From: G039029935 sp039029935
Lineage (GTDB): Bacteria > Chloroflexota > Anaerolineae > Caldilineales > Caldilineaceae
Reading direction: 5' to 3'
NCBI GenBank assembly: GCA_039029935.1
Contig: JBCCFC010000723.1
Span: 1-7,015, forward strand
Length of the DNA: 7,015 nucleotides
The notes below the pieces were generated by a model, which worked only from the letters and a program-made list of their open reading frames with translations, made no database searches and was not told the DNA's origin. A program made the position numbers and the translations under genes. This document shows, one piece after another, positions 1-5,106 of the stretch. Position 1 is the first letter of the stretch. Each line of letters opens with the position of its first letter.

Positions 1-1
1 C

Positions 2-379
2 GTGGGCGCAGCAGGGGAGACGACACTAGGCGTCCTGAGTTCCATGGCCATGTATGGGGTAGACAAGGGCTATGGGATTGCAGACGGATCGTTGGGGGAG
101 GCCGCCTGGAAAGGGGCTGTCATTGGTGGTGTGATGGGTGCATTTGGTGGCAGCGTTGCTGGCTATGGCGGTGCCAAAATGATGACACCAGGACGTATGA
201 AGCGGGGCAAGATGCAAGACCTGATCACAGACTTTGACGAATTTCACCAAAAGAAAATTGTCCATTCGCGATACTTTAAAACTCGGTATCAGCAAGTCGC
301 TTTTGATTGGCTCAATCGAAAAGAAAACATCATGTCTGTTATCTCTGCATCCGTGGGCGTGGGCACAACGTTTGCCTAG
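2..379 (+). CDS. C-terminal part of a glycine-zipper protein, 5' end outside the window
   Basis: I do not recognise this gene. The frame is open to the left edge and a GTG sits at position 2, so the real start is probably upstream and only the last ~125 residues are seen. Residues 38-54 (counted from that GTG) form a regular glycine zipper, with G at 38, 42, 46, 50 and 54, in a hydrophobic stretch that could pack against or enter a membrane. After it come a basic, helical segment (about 62-110, many K/R/Q/D) and a short hydrophobic tail rich in V, S and G. Such glycine-zipper stretches occur in pore-forming toxins, in linker regions of large polymorphic-toxin-like proteins and in phage or contractile-injection proteins; the sequence does not choose between these. 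The stop (TAG) is followed 25 bp later by a 19-bp inverted repeat. Coding status is fairly likely; function unknown. Confidence 0.6.
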   Translation: MGAAGETTLGVLSSMAMYGVDKGYGIADGSLGEAAWKGAVIGGVMGAFGGSVAGYGGAKMMTPGRMKRGKMQDLITDFDEFHQKKIVHSRYFKTRYQQVAFDWLNRKENIMSVISASVGVGTTFA

Positions 380-403
380 CCATGGATATTTGAGGTTTGA
401 TAA

Positions 404-470
404 GACCTTCGGGAGGTGTCCATAAATGCTTGAGTCCTATTCAATTCTCTCTGGACACCTCCCGAAGGTC
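404..470. repeat. 19-bp perfect inverted repeat, 29-nt loop (GACC...GGTGTCC family)
   Basis: The left arm GACCTTCGGGAGGTGTCCA (404-422) is exactly complementary to 452-470, with a 29-nt spacer. It lies just downstream of the first gene. There is no T-run after either arm, so it is a poor Rho-independent terminator. Each arm also contains a small internal hairpin (ACCT-TCGGG-AGGT). Its left arm matches 15 of 19 bases of the left arm at 1342-1360, so both belong to one repeat family. It could be a REP- or MITE-like element or a protein-binding site. Confidence 0.85.
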
Positions 471-490
471 GAGTTTCGCACCCCGCTAGA

Positions 491-574
491 ACTCAAATAG
501 CCCCATTTGAGTGCCAGTATCACAGATTGCCAATCTAGTCTCTTCGGTGCAGGTTGCCAACCCGCGATACTGGC
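491..574. other. Cluster of nested intergenic hairpins, possible structured RNA or mobile-element remnant
   Basis: An 8-bp perfect stem (491-498 with 505-512, 6-nt loop) is followed immediately by a 9-bp stem (513-521 with 566-574). The second stem encloses two smaller hairpins, 524-536 (AGATT-GCC-AATCT) and 552-562 (GGTT-GCC-AACC), which have the same GCC loop. This gives a four-part folded arrangement with no convincing protein-coding frame across it. A 77-codon minus-strand frame (437-670) covers it but has no recognisable protein character. It may be a small RNA, an untranslated element, or the end of a decayed mobile element. Confidence 0.4.
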
Positions 575-628
575 CCGCCAATCATACTTTTGTTGACAGG
601 CGACGACAGTTCTTAACACTATTACCTG

Positions 629-667
629 ATTGCATCTATGTCGCTTTGGCGTAGATGCAATACTTTT
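629..667 (+). terminator. Terminator-like hairpin with short T-run
   Basis: ATTGCATCTA (629-638) pairs perfectly with 652-661. The stem extends inward by four more pairs, two of them U-G, to a 5-nt loop at 643-647. It is followed by ACTTTT (662-667). The stem is AT-rich and the T-run short, so this is only a fair Rho-independent terminator reading left to right. It lies about 250 bp past the stop of the first gene and just before a -10 box, so it may instead insulate the promoter of the next gene. Confidence 0.4.
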
Positions 668-672
668 CACTA

Positions 673-678
673 TATAAT
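673..678 (+). promoter_or_regulatory. Perfect TATAAT -10 box upstream of the gene at 809
   Basis: TATAAT matches the sigma-70-type -10 consensus in an AT-rich stretch (about 661-695). No good -35 hexamer lies 16-18 bp upstream; that space is the right half of the 629-661 hairpin. If used, it would give a leader of roughly 125 nt before the ATG at 809. Chance occurrence in AT-rich DNA is quite possible. Confidence 0.3.
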
Positions 679-808
679 CAATAATTAATCATAACCGTAG
701 GAATGGGGATGGATAGACTTGTTCATAAACACCACAGATTTGTATCCTGTAATGCGACACACGCTAGACAACACCCATGCCTACATTAACTCATCAAGGA
801 GATGAATC

Positions 809-1285
809 ATGGCTCAAAAAATTCTATATGGATATGTCGGAATGGTTGAAGGAGAGGGGGAGGATCAAACCTACAATCCGACAGCCCTCTATGCAGATTC
901 GGGTGGGTTCGAGCTACGCAAGGTAGGTGAGGGGGAGTTTCAGATCCTATTTGACGAAAAGTTTGATACCGTACCCGCAGTGACAGTATCATCACGAACT
1001 CATTTATACGATGGCCCATTCTCATTTAGCATCCACGCTCCTTGGGACGACTTTGGCGACCCACCAACACTTCATGATAGCGAAGAGGCACCAATTTTTC
1101 AGTATCATTACATAGCAGCTAGCCTGCAAGGTATAGATCAGAGGGAATGCAAAATAGTGACGTATATAAGACACTCCACCGTAGGGAGTTTCACGCAACA
1201 GGGTATTCAGATGAGCACTTATCAGGAACTCGAAGGATATTCCGATGGCCCGTTCTACTTCACAATCATAGGTGAAGTATCGTAG
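809..1285 (+). CDS. Small acidic beta-rich protein of unknown function
   Basis: The 158-residue frame starts at an ATG with a strong ribosome binding site (AAGGAG at 796-801, 7 nt away). I do not recognise a named family. No signal peptide or membrane segment is visible. The sequence alternates short beta-like strands with G/D/P turns. Residues 33-60 (a GGFELRKVGEGEF-type stretch, then F..VPAVTVSS) resemble the 'G.y.i.F...F...P.V.vs' pattern of small beta-sandwich domains found in phage tail fibres, H-type-lectin-like proteins and secreted bacterial repeats. The motif DGPFxFxI occurs twice, at 68-75 and 146-153, which suggests either an internal duplication or two equivalent edge strands. There is a single cysteine (114). 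It stands alone between two repeat-bearing intergenic regions, so the context gives no pathway. Coding status is secure; the lectin or tail-fibre-like fold is inference. Confidence 0.85.
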   Translation: MAQKILYGYVGMVEGEGEDQTYNPTALYADSGGFELRKVGEGEFQILFDEKFDTVPAVTVSSRTHLYDGPFSFSIHAPWDDFGDPPTLHDSEEAPIFQYHYIAASLQGIDQRECKIVTYIRHSTVGSFTQQGIQMSTYQELEGYSDGPFYFTIIGEVS

Positions 1286-1341
1286 GCGAGGAATAAAGTA
1301 CCAGAAGAGCGGATCAGGCCAATCTCCAACATAGAAAATTA

Positions 1342-1411
1342 GACCGCCAGCAGGTGTCCATCATTGACACATACATTGTGACATGTCAATGATGGACACC
1401 TGCTGGCGGTC
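1342..1411. repeat. 28-bp perfect inverted repeat, 14-nt loop (same family as 404-470)
   Basis: Positions 1342-1369 (beginning GACCGCCAGCAGGTGTCCAT) are exactly complementary to 1384-1411, leaving a 14-nt loop. The outer 19 bases of the left arm match the arm at 404-422 at 15 positions, giving the shared core GACCnnCnGnAGGTGTCCAT. The stem is GC-rich outside and AT-rich inside. Read on the minus strand it is followed by TAATTTTCT, so it could act as a weak terminator for minus-strand transcription; on the plus strand there is no T-run. It lies 56 bp after the stop of the gene at 809-1285. Confidence 0.9.
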
Positions 1412-1433
1412 GGTTTGTGTACTGTGCTTGGCA

Positions 1434-1616
1434 TTACCACATGGGTATCGCGTGTGTCCATTGTTTTGAGGTTCGCCGCTGAAGTTCTTTGTCCAAAAAC
1501 TTAGGCGGTTTGGTCCAATCAATAAAATCATACAGTTCAGGGACGTAAAATAGAATAAACTTTTCAAAGTCCTCAAGGCTTTCTTTCCAAGGACTATCAT
1601 AATCTGCCCGAAACAC
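1434..1616 (-). pseudogene. Truncated N-terminus of an Rpn-family nuclease / 'putative transposase' protein
   Basis: The minus-strand frame opens with GTG at 1616. Residues 5-46 carry the pattern DYDSPWKE..., a run of F/Y-rich residues, IDW (32-34) and FLDKELQ (40-46). This is the characteristic start of the large cyanobacterial and Chloroflexota family annotated as Rpn/YhgA-like 'recombination-promoting nuclease' or DUF4351 protein, usually about 300 residues. After Q46 (about position 1479) the similarity stops, fourteen unrelated residues follow, and a stop ends the frame. The catalytic PD-(D/E)XK part is missing. The remnant is head-to-head with the gene at 1636: its start codon is only 19 bp from that ATG, and upstream of it the frame hits a stop after one codon. 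It is therefore very likely a dead relic. Family assignment is from memory of the motif and should be confirmed by alignment. Confidence 0.65.
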
Positions 1617-1635
1617 CGATTAAAGGAGAACACAA

Positions 1636-2292
1636 ATGGCTAAAAAAATTTCAGCACGGAATGTCACGCTAAACGATTTGAAAAACAAGTTTGCGCTCCA
1701 GTTGGTGCGTGAACCAGCGTTTTTTCCAGAGTGGTCGTCTGATTTACCTGAAGTGACAGAGGCAGAAAAGCAATTTTTGAATCAGGTACAGGCAGGTTTT
1801 TTTAACTTAATGGATTACCCACCTGTGCTTGAGGATACTGTCAAGATAGCAGTTCTATCGCCATTAGTTCAATTAGCGGGTTTGCTGCTTCCGCCCTACT
1901 ACATCAAAACTGAGGAATCCATTTCAATTACGGCAGTCGATGACAGCATCGCCATTGACGGCAAAATTGATGTATTGGTTCTCCAAGACCGTCTCTGGAT
2001 GATTGTTATCGAGTCAAAACAGGCGTCATTTTCAATTTTGACAGGATTGGCACAGATTCTTTCGTACATGTTGGCGAATACCGAAAAAGATAAACCAGTT
2101 TATGGCATGATTACAACGGGCGGCAGTTTTATCTTTGTTAAATTACTCAACAACAAGTACAGTACATCGCGTGTTTTTGAATTGATTAACCCTGGCAATG
2201 AACTCTATACGGTACTGAGCATCCTCAAACGACTTGCACAAATCGCCAGCCAGGGAATTACAGAACAGGAGCCATACCCACATGACTCGTAG
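1636..2292 (+). CDS. PD-(D/E)XK nuclease-fold protein, HsdR-like 'restriction endonuclease subunit R' family
   Basis: The 218-residue frame starts at an ATG with a good AAGGAG site (1623-1628). The protein resembles a stand-alone family, common in cyanobacteria and Chloroflexota, annotated as type I restriction 'subunit R' because of similarity to the HsdR N-terminal nuclease domain; it lacks the helicase motor of true HsdR. The nuclease core is readable in order: helix glutamate E66 in VLEDTVK, D112 in GKIDVLVL, E126-S-K128 in VIESKQ, and a QxxxY-type helix Q140...Y144. All acidic and lysine positions needed for metal-dependent cleavage are present, so it should be active rather than degenerate. 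No specificity or methylase subunit is nearby, so a classical restriction-modification role is not supported. It is the first gene of a tight operon: its last 11 bp overlap the start of the next frame. Natural substrate unknown. Confidence 0.85.
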   Translation: MAKKISARNVTLNDLKNKFALQLVREPAFFPEWSSDLPEVTEAEKQFLNQVQAGFFNLMDYPPVLEDTVKIAVLSPLVQLAGLLLPPYYIKTEESISITAVDDSIAIDGKIDVLVLQDRLWMIVIESKQASFSILTGLAQILSYMLANTEKDKPVYGMITTGGSFIFVKLLNNKYSTSRVFELINPGNELYTVLSILKRLAQIASQGITEQEPYPHDS

Positions 2293-2851
2293 TCGCAGCG
2301 TCGGTCTACTATTTATGTTCAGCAGCACTGTGCTGTTAATCAGCTTTTTAAGCTGGCTCTTCACCGCCTTTAGCAACAGCACCATCACCAGCAGCAGCCT
2401 GGGCATTGGTGTCGCCCTCGTCTTCCTCATTCTATCGCCTATCTTTGGGATCGGTGCGTATGTCTATCGCCAAAGCAGGGCCGAACAAAAAGAACTGGAC
2501 TATATCCAGCAGCAAAACAAGTTACTCAATATTCTCCTTGCGCAGGATAGCGAGCAGGGTTGTGTGCGCATGAGTGACTTAATTGTGACACTGCACCAAC
2601 CACGAACAGAAATCGAGGAGATGATTCATGATCTTATCCAAAAGCAACTGTTTAGTGGTGCAGCCAACTGGCAGGAGGGAGTCTTTTATACAGTGGGGAG
2701 CGACGTGCTGGTGACACATCGAGCATGTCCTCATTGTGAAGCCACGATACGCTTTGGTGGTAACCAGCAGACAACGTGTGATACTTGTGGCAGTGTCATT
2801 TTCTTGACCAAACGTGGTGCATCAACCTTATCTGTGGAGAGGATTGTCTAA
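2282..2851 (+). CDS. Two-TM membrane protein with winged-helix-like middle and C-terminal zinc ribbon
   Basis: The chosen start is the ATG at 2282, preceded by AGGAG (2267-2271); it gives 189 residues and overlaps the previous gene by 11 bp. A start further upstream is possible but would add charged residues before the first membrane helix. Hydrophobic helices span about 7-30 and 40-62. They are followed by a charged Q/E/K-rich, coiled-coil-like segment (63-85). Residues about 80-138 (LLNILL..., then two short helices and a strand) look like a small winged-helix-type domain. The C-terminus holds a classic zinc ribbon: C149-x2-C152 and C166-x2-C169. Topology probably leaves the large C-terminal part in the cytoplasm. 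I do not recognise a named family. The operon setting, between a nuclease-fold protein and an acetyltransferase, suggests a membrane-linked sensor or scaffold; that is inference. Confidence 0.8.
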   Translation: MTRSRSVGLLFMFSSTVLLISFLSWLFTAFSNSTITSSSLGIGVALVFLILSPIFGIGAYVYRQSRAEQKELDYIQQQNKLLNILLAQDSEQGCVRMSDLIVTLHQPRTEIEEMIHDLIQKQLFSGAANWQEGVFYTVGSDVLVTHRACPHCEATIRFGGNQQTTCDTCGSVIFLTKRGASTLSVERIV

Positions 2852-2853
2852 CT

Positions 2854-3363
2854 ATGACCATCACCTATCATCGCTTAGAGCCAAAACATGCGCAACACTA
2901 TCGCGCCATTCGCCTTGAAAGCCTTCAACGGCATCCAGACAGTTTTAGCTCAACCTATGCGTCGCAGGTGCAGCAACCCAAGTTGGCCTTTGAGGGGTTT
3001 ATTGAAGCGCAGACCTTGGGCAAATTTGTCATGGGTGCGTTTGATAAAGATAATCTCATTGGCATTTGCGGCTACACGAAAGATAATGACTTTGAGCTTA
3101 AGCAGACAGGAACCTTGATTCAGTTATATGTGCAGGATGCGTATCGGGGGCAGAAAGTTGGATTGCATCTGGTGCAGAAAACGGTAGCCGAGGCGTTGCA
3201 GCAAGGGGATGTCACAGACATTGTCCTAGAGGCGTTGCCCCACAATATCCCTGCCAACCGTGTTTATAAGCAGGCAGGATTTCGCCACTATGATTTGATC
3301 TATTGGAATCATCCGCCAGAGAAACATAGAATCGTTTGGATTTATAGAGGAAATACACGATAG
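2854..3363 (+). CDS. GNAT-family N-acetyltransferase
   Basis: The start is the ATG at 2854, two bases after the upstream stop; GGAGAGGA (2836-2843) can serve as ribosome binding site. An in-frame ATG at 2785 lies inside the zinc-ribbon gene and would add 23 atypical residues, so it is rejected. The 169-residue protein has the usual single-domain GNAT length. Visible GNAT features are the beta4 strand TLIQLYVQDAYRG, the acetyl-CoA pyrophosphate loop R98-G-Q-K-V-G103, and motif B with N131, N135, Y138 and A141-G142-F143. GNAT enzymes transfer an acetyl group from acetyl-CoA to amines of small molecules or proteins; the acceptor cannot be read from sequence. One oddity is K101 where the loop usually has glycine (RGxGxG). 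The tail overlaps the convergent gene by 22 bp. The third place in the operon suggests co-expression with the nuclease and membrane genes. Confidence 0.85.
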   Translation: MTITYHRLEPKHAQHYRAIRLESLQRHPDSFSSTYASQVQQPKLAFEGFIEAQTLGKFVMGAFDKDNLIGICGYTKDNDFELKQTGTLIQLYVQDAYRGQKVGLHLVQKTVAEALQQGDVTDIVLEALPHNIPANRVYKQAGFRHYDLIYWNHPPEKHRIVWIYRGNTR

Positions 3364-5063
3364 CCTTTGTTGCCAAAACAATAAATGACAAAACTCTCAA
3401 TCTTTGCCTCTGGATACTCTTCAATTAAGCCTTCTACATATCCAAGTAGTTGTTTTTTGTCTGCCCTGCGCAGTGTAAATGTATCAATTTTAATGTCTTC
3501 ATCTGCCATTTTACTGTTTGAAAAATATTTAAATTCAATCACCCAACGCATCCCAGCAAACTTCTCGTGATACTTGCCCACAAATTCGAGGTCGCTTTTA
3601 CCTTGTGGGTAGGACCGTTCAACATTCCATGTGAACCAAGGCGAGAGATGCATACTACAAAGTTGAAAGAAAGTTGAGCGATAGAAGTTCTCGTTCACCT
3701 GTTGGAAAACAGCTTCGGGGAATTGTTGAATGTAGAGTGCCCAATAGTCGGCAAATAGATGCTCCATATTCGGGTGATTGACAAACGACTGCATCATCTC
3801 AGCATAACGGGTAGAGACATCCACATTGTGAATTTGGTTAAAATACTGAATGAATATTTGTTGTGTGTTGAGATTGGGCAAACAGAGATAAAATTGATCT
3901 CGCTTGGTGAGCAACCCCAGATAGAAAAAGGAAATCGGGTAGAAATCTCTCTCGAAAAACTGATGCATGTCAAACTTGGACACCAATAGGGTGCGGTTAT
4001 AGGCAATGCGATTTTCTTGGGTCAATTGAATCACGAATTCCTCCGTATCCCCTGGTTGTCCACTGGTAATACGGCGCACCCAAGGGTATTCGGTCTTGAG
4101 ATTCAGATCGGTCAATTCTTCTGGAATTTCCTTCTCGATTGTTAAGTATTGCAAAAAATACATCAATATAGTGGAGTTATACAGCCCTTCGCCATCGGGT
4201 TTGACAAAATGATAGCCATCATAATTTTCTTTGATAATGGTATTGACTTCGCTGCGCGTCGCTGGGTCAAGATTATGATCCATATAGACATCGTCAAGCA
4301 GTTTGTCAACCTCATCCTGCGTAAAGCCGGTCATGGCCTCAAAACCAGGATTCAAGGTCAGAAACGTACCAATGTTGTAGGCAGGTGCCAGCTCATCAAT
4401 GGTGATAGGCAGAACACCTGTAATAAAAATATCGGCAATTGTGCGGCGTTCACGGCCAGCTTTTAATGTTTTGAAAAAGGTTTTGAGAAAGCCCCGATCA
4501 TCAGTTAATTCATCATAAAGTACACGCCGATTGCTCATAATAAGCTGGTTTGCAAAATTGTCATACTCATCAATGATAACATAGAGTTTTGGTAATTTGT
4601 AGAACTGAACGTATCGATATATCTCACCCAAATTGTTTGCGACAGGAGCATCCTGGTCTAGCTTAGGCATGTCTCCAAATAGGGAAGCATACTCTGTACG
4701 TAAGCCATCTAAAAAGCCATTACAATGTGCTTTAAAATTATCTTCAATTTCATCAATAGTCCGGCCAACCTCTATCTCTGAAAAATTTAAGAAAATAGTA
4801 ATATAATTGTTATGCGTTTTCGTTGGGTGTTGACCGATCCACGTATCGCCAAAGAGTCGTTCAAACTTATCGGCCTGATTCAAGTCATAATAGTAATATA
4901 GAAGTGAGCAAAAATACGATTTGCCAAAGCGTCGGGGACGCAGAAAGACAGGGTTTTTAAATCGCTCTAATTTTGCGATGTAGGGTGTTTTGTCAACAAA
5001 GTAACCGTTTTCCTCGACAATCGTTTCGTAATTGGATTCACCATAGATAATTTGTTTCGTCAT
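3342..5063 (-). CDS. AAA-ATPase-like / PD-(D/E)XK nuclease protein (DUF1703 type)
   Basis: The 573-residue protein is full length for its family (AAA-ATPase-like N-terminal domain plus C-terminal PDDEXK_9/DUF1703 domain). The start ATG at 5063 has GAGGT 6 nt upstream. N-terminal landmarks: GYFVDKTPYI (20-29), a Walker A of the family's unusual form R42-P-R-R-F-G-K48-S49, Walker B YVIIDEYD (161-168), the FITGVLPIT strand (213-221), GFTQDEV (246-252) and the YDGYHF...LYNST block (281-298). The C-terminal nuclease core shows D491 in KSDLEF and E510-F-K512 in VIEFKY, both intact. The family is widespread and often multicopy in Bacteroidota, Chloroflexota and archaea; its role is unproven and usually guessed to be DNA processing, defence or selfish. 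It sits 43 bp downstream of the ABC exporter on the same strand and may share its transcript, though its base composition is clearly more AT-rich. Confidence 0.9.
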   Translation of the reverse strand: MTKQIIYGESNYETIVEENGYFVDKTPYIAKLERFKNPVFLRPRRFGKSYFCSLLYYYYDLNQADKFERLFGDTWIGQHPTKTHNNYITIFLNFSEIEVGRTIDEIEDNFKAHCNGFLDGLRTEYASLFGDMPKLDQDAPVANNLGEIYRYVQFYKLPKLYVIIDEYDNFANQLIMSNRRVLYDELTDDRGFLKTFFKTLKAGRERRTIADIFITGVLPITIDELAPAYNIGTFLTLNPGFEAMTGFTQDEVDKLLDDVYMDHNLDPATRSEVNTIIKENYDGYHFVKPDGEGLYNSTILMYFLQYLTIEKEIPEELTDLNLKTEYPWVRRITSGQPGDTEEFVIQLTQENRIAYNRTLLVSKFDMHQFFERDFYPISFFYLGLLTKRDQFYLCLPNLNTQQIFIQYFNQIHNVDVSTRYAEMMQSFVNHPNMEHLFADYWALYIQQFPEAVFQQVNENFYRSTFFQLCSMHLSPWFTWNVERSYPQGKSDLEFVGKYHEKFAGMRWVIEFKYFSNSKMADEDIKIDTFTLRRADKKQLLGYVEGLIEEYPEAKIESFVIYCFGNKGYRVFPL

Positions 5064-5106
5064 CGGTCTACCTCACCAATCGTCACACTTAGACCAGAGT
5101 TTTGCT

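Noticed and set aside
593..622. TTGACA (593-598) as a -35 box
   Set aside because: The hexamer is perfect, but at 18 bp the downstream hexamer is CACTAT, only three of six matches, and other spacings are worse.
437..670. Minus-strand 77-codon open frame
   Set aside because: It runs through the inverted-repeat arm and the hairpin cluster, shows no recognisable motif, and its composition looks like translated structured DNA.
1551..1556. TAGAAT as -10 box for the operon starting at 1636
   Set aside because: No -35-like hexamer is found 16-18 bp upstream, and the site lies inside the Rpn-family relic.
2234..2281. Earlier ATG for the membrane zinc-ribbon gene
   Set aside because: It would overlap the nuclease gene by 59 bp and add charged residues before the first membrane helix, and the ATG at 2282 has its own AGGAG.
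5065..5095. GGTCTA...TAGACC inverted repeat before the AAA-ATPase gene
   Set aside because: Arms are only 6 bp with a 19-nt loop, which is easily expected by chance; it only partly touches the ribosome binding site.
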